This document shows positions 18,718-25,947 of a stretch of DNA of 62,209 bases, one piece after another; the first letter of the stretch is position 1, and each line of letters begins with the position of its first letter. The DNA comes from JBMOUD01 sp049319665. Lineage in GTDB: Bacteria; Pseudomonadota; Gammaproteobacteria; Enterobacterales; Enterobacteriaceae. Position numbers and translations under genes: made by a program. The stretch is taken from the NCBI RefSeq assembly GCF_049319665.1, contig NZ_JBMOUD010000020.1, positions 1 through 62,209 on the forward strand, read 5' to 3'. Below the pieces are notes generated by a model. The model had not been told where the DNA came from. It saw only the letters and a list, made by a program, of their open reading frames with translations, and made no database searches.

Positions 18718-19713
18718 TTATTTAGCCGCCGCCGCGGCTTCTTTTACCCAGCCATCAAAGGTCGCCTGATGCGCTTTGATCCAGCCATTGGTTTGCGCTT
18801 CAATATCGGCTTCTGAATTTTTACCGGCATGCATGGCGGCATTCTGAGCATTGATATCAGCCAGCGGTAATTTCATGATTGCAAACAGCTTGGCTGCTGC
18901 TGGATTAGCCTGCGCCCATTTTTTATTAGCAACAATGTGCATGGTGCTGACTGGGAATCCGTAATTCTTACCATTAGGCAACTGAGTATTGGCATCCTTC
19001 TCGCCAGGCACTACCGAGAACGGTACTTGCAGCCAAACTACGTCTTTACCTGGCACCAACACATTGCTGACCCAATAAGGTGTCCACGTGTAGTACAGGA
19101 TGGGTTTACCTTCTTTATAGCGGGTAATCGTATCGGCGATCATCGCAGAGTAATTTCCCTGATTATGCTCTACCGTCGCGTTCAGCCCGTAAGCGTCAAG
19201 CTGGGCGTTGAGTGCGGCTTCGCAGCCCCATCCAGGCGTACAGCCGGTCAGATCGGCTTTGCCATCGTTATTCGTATCAAATAGCTTGGCGATTTTCGGA
19301 TCTTTAAGCTGTTCAATATTGGTGATGTGGTATTGCTCGGCGGTTTTTTTATCGATCAAATAGCCTTGTGCGGCACCGGTGACATAAGTCCCCTCGCGAT
19401 AAAATACGTTATCCCCACCGGCGGCTGCATACATATTGTCATGCAGTGGCGTCCAGTTGACCGCGGTAAATGTCCCGTCGCCCTCGGCAATGGTGGTATA
19501 GCCAACGTTGTAATCCACCTCGCGGATTGGTTGCACGGTATAACCGAGTTTCTCCAGTGCTTTATCGACGAGTTTGGTCTGGAAGGTTTCTTCGCTGATC
19601 GTGCTTTGAATCGGCACCACGGTAACACCTTTACCCGGAAGGTCCGCAGCAAAGGTGCCGGTGGCCGCAAATGTAGTCAGGGCTGCAATGGCCCACGTGC
19701 TGGTCTTACGCAT
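18718..19713 (-). CDS. proX: ProX, osmoprotectant-binding protein (distal copy)
   Basis: 331-residue periplasmic binding protein for glycine betaine/proline betaine, delivering ligand to ProW/ProV. It has a cleaved signal peptide (TFAATGTFAADLPG). The three tryptophans of the E. coli ProX aromatic box are kept: AVNWTPL, GCTPGWGC and YTWTPYW; the GC...WGC cysteine pair is also present. This copy is closer to E. coli ProX than its upstream paralogue. ATG 19713 is chosen over in-frame upstream codons because GAGGAG lies 5 bases before it. Last gene of the operon. Confidence 0.95.
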   Translation of the reverse strand: MRKTSTWAIAALTTFAATGTFAADLPGKGVTVVPIQSTISEETFQTKLVDKALEKLGYTVQPIREVDYNVGYTTIAEGDGTFTAVNWTPLHDNMYAAAGGDNVFYREGTYVTGAAQGYLIDKKTAEQYHITNIEQLKDPKIAKLFDTNNDGKADLTGCTPGWGCEAALNAQLDAYGLNATVEHNQGNYSAMIADTITRYKEGKPILYYTWTPYWVSNVLVPGKDVVWLQVPFSVVPGEKDANTQLPNGKNYGFPVSTMHIVANKKWAQANPAAAKLFAIMKLPLADINAQNAAMHAGKNSEADIEAQTNGWIKAHQATFDGWVKEAAAAAK

Positions 19714-19747
19714 GATAACTCCTCGTAATTTGAGCGATGCTAATGTG

Positions 19748-20773
19748 TTATTCATTCGGCTTTTGTGTCGCCGCCATCGCGGTTTTTATCCAGCCATCGA
19801 ACGTGGCCTGGTGGGCGCGGATCCAGCCATTAACATGTTGTTGAATGTCGGCGGCGCTATTTTCACCTTCGTGCATACGCAAATTTTGTGCGTTCACGTC
19901 AGCGAGCGGCAGTTTCATAATGGCAAAGAGTTTTGCCGCCGCAGGATTGGCTTCGGCCCATTGTTTATTAGCAACGATATGCTCATTGCTGACGGTAAAA
20001 CCATAATTCTTACCGTTGGGTAACGCAGTATTGAGATTATTGAGCGAGCCGGGATTCGCCGAGAATGGAACGGTTAGCCAGACGACATCTTTGCCTGGTT
20101 TCATCTCGTTACTGACCCAATAAGGTGTCCAGGTGAAATAGAGCACCGGTTTGCCCTGCTTAAAGCGGGATAACGTATCGGCAATAATGGCGGAGTAATT
20201 ACCCGAATTTTGCTCGACGGTATGACTCAGACCATAAGCTTTAATTTGCGTATCAATCACCGAATTACATACCCAACCCGGATCGCACCCTGCCAGATCG
20301 GCTTTGCCATCACCGGTTGCATCAAACAGCTTGGCAATGTTGGGATCTTTGAGCTGTGACAGGTCGTGAATATGGTATTTTTCCGCAGTTTTTTTATCGA
20401 TCAAATACCCTTGGGCCGCTCCGCTGATGTACGTGCCTTGACGATAGAATTTGGCATCTCCGCCGGCCGCGTTGTATTCATCCCTTTGCAGTGGATCCCA
20501 ATTCACCGCCATATAAGTCGCATCACCGCTGGCAATGGTGGTGTAAGCCACGCTGTAATCGACTTCATTAATCGGCTTAACGTCATAACCAAGCTTTTGT
20601 AACGCGCGATTGACCAACTCGGTCTGAAAAGTTTCTTCGGCGATAGGGCTTTGTAGCGGCTTAACGCTGATACCTGCGCCGGGTAAATTGGCGGCCATAA
20701 CCTGGCCACCAAAGAGGCAACTCAGAACTGCGAAGCAGATTCGGGTGCTACGCATAACGTTATTGCTACGCAT
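19748..20773 (-). CDS. proX: ProX paralogue, osmoprotectant-binding protein (proximal copy)
   Basis: 341-residue paralogue of the next gene, roughly two-thirds identical by eye over the mature region. Signal peptide ends near GGQVMAANLPG. All aromatic-box tryptophans are present (AVNWDPL, GCDPGWVC, FTWTPYW), so ligand binding is probably retained, but loops differ (DPLQRDEYNAAGG against TPLHDNMYAAAGG), so specificity could have shifted. Three consecutive ATG codons precede it; the third (20773) has the best spacing, 7 bases, from AGGAGG. Lies 11 bases after proW. Confidence 0.93.
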   Translation of the reverse strand: MRSNNVMRSTRICFAVLSCLFGGQVMAANLPGAGISVKPLQSPIAEETFQTELVNRALQKLGYDVKPINEVDYSVAYTTIASGDATYMAVNWDPLQRDEYNAAGGDAKFYRQGTYISGAAQGYLIDKKTAEKYHIHDLSQLKDPNIAKLFDATGDGKADLAGCDPGWVCNSVIDTQIKAYGLSHTVEQNSGNYSAIIADTLSRFKQGKPVLYFTWTPYWVSNEMKPGKDVVWLTVPFSANPGSLNNLNTALPNGKNYGFTVSNEHIVANKQWAEANPAAAKLFAIMKLPLADVNAQNLRMHEGENSAADIQQHVNGWIRAHQATFDGWIKTAMAATQKPNE

Positions 20774-20784
20774 CATCATTCCTC

Positions 20785-21999
20785 CTATGGCTTCGCTTTT
20801 TTGCTGAAGGGTTTGGTCAACAAACCAATCGGGCCGTGGGTAAACCAGCGATGTCCGCCTTTACTGCGACGATCTCGCCCTAGCGCCTGTGTAAGTCGAT
20901 CAAGAATGATGGCCAGGATAACAATCCCAACGCCACCGACAGACGCCAGTCCCATATCCAAGCGGCCAATACCACGCAGCACCATTTGACCTAAACCGCC
21001 GACGGCGATCATTGAGGCAATAACTACCATCGACAGTGCCAGCATTAGAGTTTGGTTAATCCCAGCCATAATTGTCGGCATAGCCAGCGGTAACTGCACC
21101 TTGAATAGCAGTTGACTTGGGCTGGAACCGAAAGACTCGGCGGCTTCGATTAAATCCTCCGGTACTTGATTAATGCCCAGAATAGTCAGGCGTACGATAG
21201 GCGGCAGGGCGAAGATAATCGTGACTACTACACCTGGTACATTGCCAATACCGAACAGCATCACGATAGGCACCAGATAAACAAACGCAGGTGTGGTTTG
21301 CATCGCATCCAATAGCGGCCTGATAATCTTGGCTGCTCCTTTACTGCGTGCCAGCCAAATGCCTAGCGGCAGACCAATCAACACACAAAAGAACAGCGAT
21401 GTCAGCACCAGTGCCAGCGTAACCATTGCCTGTGACCAAGCACCGATAGCGCCAATTAGAATCAGCGAGATAAAGGTGGTCACACCCATGCCAAGCCCGG
21501 CCATTTGCCAGGCAAGCAGGGCAAAAATAATGATGGCGATAGGCGCGGGTAAGGATTCCAAACCATGCTGAAAACCGCTGAGGATGAAATCTACCGGTAC
21601 ACGGATCCCCTGAAATACTGGGCGGAAGTGTTGAACCAGCCAATCAATACCTTCAGTCACCCAACTGTCCAGAGGGATGAGCGTATTATGGAAGGGATCA
21701 AGCAGAGTAAAGTGCTGATGTTGCTCCGGCGCAACATTTAGCCAACTGTCGCCGGCTGAGGCGGCGGCGTGATGTGTTGCATCTGGTGCTGTACTGGCGG
21801 CATCGCTGCTACCGCCCCATGGATCGCTACCTGATGCGGCATCAGCAGGAGTAGTGCTGCTGGTGGCTGCATCTCCTGATGTCGGATTTTGCACCGCATC
21901 CGCGCTACCCGCAGCCCAAGGGTCGCTGCTGTCAGTTGCCGCCTGCGTGGCCTGAGCATGCTGCGTCGCTGTTTGAGTGGTTATCGTTGATTGACTCAT
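20785..21999 (-). CDS. proW: ProW, permease of osmoprotectant ABC transporter
   Basis: 404-residue inner membrane permease. From about residue 95 it follows E. coli ProW closely (LDPFHNTLIPLDSWVTEGIDW, then the EAA-type loop EAAESFGSSPSQLLFKVQLP). The first ~90 residues are an unusually long Ala/Ser/Asp/Thr-rich extension with repeated DPWxxxSxDA units (DPWAAGSADA, DPWGGSSDAA, DSW), about 50 residues longer than in E. coli. Overlaps proV by 4 bases. Confidence 0.96.
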   Translation of the reverse strand: MSQSTITTQTATQHAQATQAATDSSDPWAAGSADAVQNPTSGDAATSSTTPADAASGSDPWGGSSDAASTAPDATHHAAASAGDSWLNVAPEQHQHFTLLDPFHNTLIPLDSWVTEGIDWLVQHFRPVFQGIRVPVDFILSGFQHGLESLPAPIAIIIFALLAWQMAGLGMGVTTFISLILIGAIGAWSQAMVTLALVLTSLFFCVLIGLPLGIWLARSKGAAKIIRPLLDAMQTTPAFVYLVPIVMLFGIGNVPGVVVTIIFALPPIVRLTILGINQVPEDLIEAAESFGSSPSQLLFKVQLPLAMPTIMAGINQTLMLALSMVVIASMIAVGGLGQMVLRGIGRLDMGLASVGGVGIVILAIILDRLTQALGRDRRSKGGHRWFTHGPIGLLTKPFSKKAKP

Positions 22000-23195
22000 T
22001 CGTTACCCCCTTCCTTATCCAACGCTTGAAGCAGCATGGCTTTGGAAATAATGCCGATATAGTTATTGTTTTCGCAGACCACAGGTACGGCACAGGGAGC
22101 CGCTGCAACCTGGGAAATCAGCTCGCTAAGCGGCATATCTGCCGGCACGGCTGCTGGCAAAGCCAGCAAAGCACTTTCTAGCGGCTGATTCGCTTTCAAC
22201 GCGCCTTTCAAGGAATCTATCGATACTACGCCGATAAATTTGTATCCCTTTTCGAGCACATAACCATAATCGCGGTCTTCTTCTTCCAGCACTTTAAGTG
22301 CCGAGCGTGGACCAAAACCGGGGGTTTTACGTAGCAATGTTACTGGGCGGCGGCGGGCAATATCTTTGGCACTGAAAACCTGGCTGATGTCGACGCCACG
22401 GAAGAAAGTACGCACGTAATCGTTAGCGGGATTGTTGAGGATCTCTTCGGGAGTGCCGACCTGTACAACCTCCCCCCCCTGCATAATGGCGATGCGATCG
22501 CCGATACGCATCGCTTCATCAAGATCATGGGAGATAAATACGATGGTTCGTTGATGTTGAGCCTGTAATTTAACCAGCTCATCCTGCATCTCAGTGCGGA
22601 TCAACGGATCGAGCGCCGAGAAGGCTTCATCCATCAGAAGAATGTCAGGATTATTCGCCATGGCCCGGGCAAGACCAACGCGTTGACGCATACCGCCGGA
22701 CAGCTCATCGGGATATGAATGGGCATAATTTTCTAACCCAACCTGGCGTAACGCATCCAAGGCTTTAGCTGTGCGTTCGTTAACGGATACACCCGCTAAC
22801 TCCATACCAAACGCGGTATTATTTAGCACGCTCAGATGTGGCATTAATGCAAAGGATTGGAACACCATGCTGATTTTATTTCTGCGTACTTGGCGTAATT
22901 TAGATTCCGATATTTTGGCAATATCCTCACCATCAATCAGTACTTCACCCCGAGTAGGTTCTATCAGACGATTGAGAAGGCGTACCATGGTGGATTTCCC
23001 TGAACCGGAAAGCCCCATGATGACGAAGATCTCGCCTTCTTCAATGGCCAGACTGGCATTTTTCACGCCAAGAGACAGACCGGTTTTTTCAAAAATTTCG
23101 GCTTTATCTTTGCCGGAATCGATTAACTTAAATGCTCGCTCGGGATGCTCGCCAAATACCTTATATAGATTTTTAACTTCGATTTTAATTGCCAT
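21996..23195 (-). CDS. proV: ProV, ATPase of osmoprotectant ABC transporter
   Basis: 399-residue ABC ATPase that drives glycine betaine/proline betaine uptake. Walker A GLSGSGKSTMVRLLNRL, signature LSGGMRQRVGLARAMA, Walker B ILLMDEAFSALDP and H-loop VFISHDLDEA are all intact. Two C-terminal CBS domains (about 280-399) are the usual ionic-strength sensors in this family. First gene of the operon; a recognisable proU-type promoter lies about 90 bases upstream. Confidence 0.97.
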   Translation of the reverse strand: MAIKIEVKNLYKVFGEHPERAFKLIDSGKDKAEIFEKTGLSLGVKNASLAIEEGEIFVIMGLSGSGKSTMVRLLNRLIEPTRGEVLIDGEDIAKISESKLRQVRRNKISMVFQSFALMPHLSVLNNTAFGMELAGVSVNERTAKALDALRQVGLENYAHSYPDELSGGMRQRVGLARAMANNPDILLMDEAFSALDPLIRTEMQDELVKLQAQHQRTIVFISHDLDEAMRIGDRIAIMQGGEVVQVGTPEEILNNPANDYVRTFFRGVDISQVFSAKDIARRRPVTLLRKTPGFGPRSALKVLEEEDRDYGYVLEKGYKFIGVVSIDSLKGALKANQPLESALLALPAAVPADMPLSELISQVAAAPCAVPVVCENNNYIGIISKAMLLQALDKEGGNE

Positions 23196-23287
23196 GCAAT
23201 TTTTCGTTTCCTTCGTTGTATTTAGAGTGTTTTTATCTTGATTGTTCTATAAATTTTTTCCTAGTTGCGGTGTCTGTGGTCATTTAT

Positions 23288-23315
23288 AACCTAGCACAAT
23301 AAGAATCTGAGACAA
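23288..23315 (-). promoter_or_regulatory. Osmoregulated proU (P2-type) promoter
   Basis: On the minus strand TTGTCT (23315-23310) and TAGGTT (23293-23288) are separated by a 16-base spacer CAGATTCTTATTGTGC. The E. coli proU P2 promoter, as I recall it, is TTGCCT-CAGATTCTCAGTATGT-TAGGGT, so -35, -10, spacer length and half of the spacer agree. Transcript start would be near 23281, giving a ~85-base leader to proV. Confidence 0.82.
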
Positions 23316-23540
23316 GTCTTAATGTTTTTAATATTTCTCTGTGGGTGTAAATCGATGTCAAGATTATTTTGGTTACTTCATCTTATCATTTGGCGATATT
23401 ATGTGTTTTTAAGAGACTCTTATTATTCTGTTTTTTTATTAAAATAGTGATTAATAATTAATATGTGCCTCTCACGATGATTGAATGAGGGTTGTGTTCA
23501 TTTTATTGATTTTTAATTGTTTTTTGTTTTGAGTGGAATT

Positions 23541-24061
23541 ATGCTGGAAGAGGTTTTAATTCGTGGGGCTAACGACATGTTCAATGAAGGCATAATGCCA
23601 TGTTTGTGGAATAATCCTAATTATCACCGGGGGATAATATCCAGGCTATCATGCTAAATATTTTATAGATTATTCTCCGCTCATCGGATTATTTAGACGA
23701 ATATTTTATGCCTCATATAGACTATTTTGCTAACCGATATAAGCGGTGAGGGTGGCCGATATTTCCATATTGCATCTCAACCGTAATAAAACGTGTTTCC
23801 ACACAATATTCCAGATAGCGGCGACCGGTTGTTTTACTGCTCCCGACTTGTGCAACCACTTCATCTACTGACCAACTACGCTGGGGCTGGGTAATAAAAA
23901 CCTGTCGAATCAACTCTAGGGTGTTTGGTTCGATACTTTTGGCCGCCTGGCAAACAGTTATCTAGCAGCAATCTCGGTTAAACCGCAGCTTTGCTCTGAT
24001 GCCTCAATGAGCAGTTCATCATGACTGTCAGAAAGATACAGCCCAATCGGCTGATAAGGCC
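23541..24061 (-). pseudogene. dpiA-dpiB remnant, duplicated and twice deleted
   Basis: Three pieces are copied from the intact dpiAB region downstream. 23541-23946 matches 25074-25480 (intergenic DNA plus the C-terminal helix-turn-helix part of dpiA). 23947-23977 matches 25758-25791 (receiver domain, PDGQGVELI region). 23978-24061 matches 26180-26262 (ATPase domain of dpiB). Both internal joins fall at short shared sequences (TGGCCG and CGG), typical of deletion between tiny repeats. A 63-codon open frame at 23722-23913 survives but has no start context. Not functional as a regulator. Confidence 0.92.
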
Positions 24062-24100
24062 GTTTCCGTCATGCGGTTTCCTGTCTGAAGGTCGATCCGC

Positions 24101-24106
24101 TATAAT
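24101..24106 (+). promoter_or_regulatory. Candidate -10 element of channel gene
   Basis: A perfect TATAAT. The -35 region 17 bases upstream is TTCCTG, only a partial match to TTGACA. It would start a transcript at about 24113, immediately before the leader hairpin. Confidence 0.5.
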
Positions 24107-24113
24107 CTCGTCA

Positions 24114-24139
24114 GGGGCCAGCACCGAGCTGGCCCTTTC
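24114..24139 (+). terminator. Terminator-like hairpin in channel gene leader
   Basis: GGGCCAGC / GCTGGCCC, eight base pairs with a five-base loop, followed by TTTCTTT. It lies between the candidate -10 and the ribosome-binding site GAGGA at 24147. It may attenuate the gene, or be the terminator of a lost upstream gene brought in with it. Confidence 0.6.
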
Positions 24140-24156
24140 TTTATTCGAGGATTGCC

Positions 24157-25002
24157 GTGTCAGGGAACATCTCTTCACTTCGAGCGCTGCTTTACCACTT
24201 TCTGTTTGATCAAAATACCCGTTCCGGGCGCCAGTTTGAGGCGTTTTGCGGCCTGCTGGCGTTGCTCAGCGTTGCCGTTGTATTTACCGAATCGAGCGTG
24301 GGAAGCGATCCGAGGCTCACGCTCGGTGAGTGGCAGCTCTTTATCTGGCTGGAAATCATCTTCACGCTGCTGCTCACCTGCGAATACCTGCTGCGAGTGC
24401 TGACCTGGCCTAAACCTGCCCGCTATGTGTTCAGCTTCTGGGGCATTATCGACCTGGCAACCATGCTGCCGCTGTATGTGCTGTGGCTGTGGCCCGAATT
24501 TACTATCCACTACTATTTTGCCTGGCGAGCCATGCGCGCCATTCGCGTGCTGCGCATACTGAAGCTTCTGCGCTACATGCCGGCGCTCAGAAGCTTGTGG
24601 CGTAGTCTGCTTAACGCCAGCAACCAGTTGATCCTGTTCTACTCGTTTATTGCCATTGTGATGGTCGCGGCGGGTGCGCTGATGTACGGCATAGAAGGGA
24701 AGGCCAACGGCTTTACCAGCCTGGGCGTCGCGGTCTACTGGGCGGTAGTGACGGTGACAACTGTCGGCTACGGCGACATTGTGCCACATACCGCCTTAGG
24801 CCGCTTCGTTGCCTCGCTGCTGATTTTGATTGGTTATTTGGTGATAGCCATTCCCACCGGGATTTTAACGGCTCAAATGTCGCAGGATATGCAAAGAAGA
24901 TCGGCGAGAGAGTGTGTGCGGTGCCATCAGCAGGATCATGCCGCTAACGCGTATTACTGCAAAACCTGCGGGGAGCATTTACCGCCGAATGAGGAAAAAT
25001 AA
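24157..25002 (+). CDS. Voltage-gated K+ channel-like ion transporter
   Basis: 281-residue six-helix channel subunit. S1-S3 span roughly residues 30-115. S4 at about 124-141 has regularly spaced arginines (RAMRAIRVLRILKLLRYM). The pore loop carries the K+ selectivity filter TTVGYGD at about 200-206, followed by S6. The C-terminus ends in a zinc-ribbon-like tail with CVRC and CKTC pairs (about 253-275), unusual for such channels. GTG start has GAGGA five bases upstream. The gene is visibly richer in G+C than its neighbours and lies between two direct copies of a proV-dpiB segment, suggesting acquisition. Confidence 0.9.
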   Translation: MSGNISSLRALLYHFLFDQNTRSGRQFEAFCGLLALLSVAVVFTESSVGSDPRLTLGEWQLFIWLEIIFTLLLTCEYLLRVLTWPKPARYVFSFWGIIDLATMLPLYVLWLWPEFTIHYYFAWRAMRAIRVLRILKLLRYMPALRSLWRSLLNASNQLILFYSFIAIVMVAAGALMYGIEGKANGFTSLGVAVYWAVVTVTTVGYGDIVPHTALGRFVASLLILIGYLVIAIPTGILTAQMSQDMQRRSARECVRCHQQDHAANAYYCKTCGEHLPPNEEK

Positions 25003-25035
25003 TGGCGATGCGATCGCCGATATGCACCGCTTCAT
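25000..25035. repeat. 36-bp copy of internal proV sequence
   Basis: Bases 25000-25035 match 22492-22527 inside proV with two mismatches (C/T at GATACGCAT versus GATATGCAC). It begins at the stop codon of the channel gene and is followed by DNA resembling the proV upstream region, then by the second copy of the dpiA 3' flank. It marks the left end of a duplicated unit. Confidence 0.85.
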
Positions 25036-25254
25036 TCTATTTTATTTTTAATGATTTTTATTTTTAATGAAATTGTGGGGGAAGTGGTTTTAATTTGTGG
25101 GGTTAACGACATGTTCAATGAGGCATGATGCCATGTTTGTCGAATAATCCTAATTATCACCGGGGGATAATATCCAGGCTATCATGCTAAAGATTTTATA
25201 GATTATTCTCCGCTCATCGGATTATTTAGACGAATATTTTATGTCTCATATCGA

Positions 25255-25947
25255 CTATTTTGCCAGCCGATATAAGCGGCGAGGGTGGCCGATATTTCCA
25301 TATTGCATCTCAACCGCAATGAAACGTGTTTCCACACAATATTCCAGATAACGGCGACCGGTTGTTTTACTGATCCCGACTTGTGCAACCACTTCATCTA
25401 CTGACCAGCTACGCTGAGGCTGGGTAATAAAAACCTGTTGTACCAACTCCAGGGTGTTTGGTTCGATACCCTTGGCCGCGGGGGCTGTAGCACCTTCGCT
25501 GGCAGGAAGATTGTAGAGCTTATCCAGCCCCTGTTGATCGATAACCGTCAAGCTACGCAAGCTATGTATCAGATTCAAAAAGCGCTCGATAGAACTGCGC
25601 AGACGCTGGAAGGAGACCGGTTTGATAATATAGTCAAATGCACCACTACGCATTGCCTGGCTACAGGTTTGCATATCGCTGGCAGCGGTGATGAAGATCA
25701 CCGAACAGTCGATGTTTTTTAGTAATGGTGTGTTGATTAACTCAACGCCCTGGCCGTCTGGCAAATAGTTATCTAGCAGCAGCAATCGCGGCTGATATTG
25801 CTGAATCAATGACTTTGCCTGAGCCAGCGTACCGGCTATACCAATTACTCGCAGATTAAAATTTTGCTCAATAAACTCACGGTGTAGCGCAGCAAGATGG
25901 CTTTCATCTTCAACGATCAGAACATCGAGTATGTTGTGGTTATTCAT
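25255..25947 (-). CDS. dpiA: Citrate-type response regulator DpiA/CitB
   Basis: 230-residue CitB-family response regulator. The receiver domain (1-120) has DVLIVEDES, the phosphoacceptor in LLLLDNYLPDGQG, and conserved T and K in ITAAS and IKPVSF. The C-terminal helix-turn-helix (about 165-230, RSWSVDEVVAQVGISKTTGR) binds DNA. Partner of the adjacent sensor kinase: start ATG overlaps the dpiB stop (TAATG). Likely activates the divergent 2-hydroxycarboxylate transporter gene. A pseudogene copy lies 1.5 kb away. Confidence 0.93.
   Translation of the reverse strand: MNNHNILDVLIVEDESHLAALHREFIEQNFNLRVIGIAGTLAQAKSLIQQYQPRLLLLDNYLPDGQGVELINTPLLKNIDCSVIFITAASDMQTCSQAMRSGAFDYIIKPVSFQRLRSSIERFLNLIHSLRSLTVIDQQGLDKLYNLPASEGATAPAAKGIEPNTLELVQQVFITQPQRSWSVDEVVAQVGISKTTGRRYLEYCVETRFIAVEMQYGNIGHPRRLYRLAK

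Noticed and set aside
23722..23913. 63-codon frame as a small DNA-binding gene
   Set aside because: It is the C-terminal piece of a duplicated dpiA joined to deletion scars, with no start signal; treated as part of a pseudogene.
24175..24789. 204-codon open frame on the minus strand
   Set aside because: It lies wholly antisense to the K+ channel gene, which has clear S4 and selectivity-filter motifs; the frame is open only because of the high G+C content.
24062..25035. Insertion sequence or transposon around the K+ channel gene
   Set aside because: No transposase, no terminal inverted repeats and no short target duplication were found; the long direct repeats fit homologous integration better.
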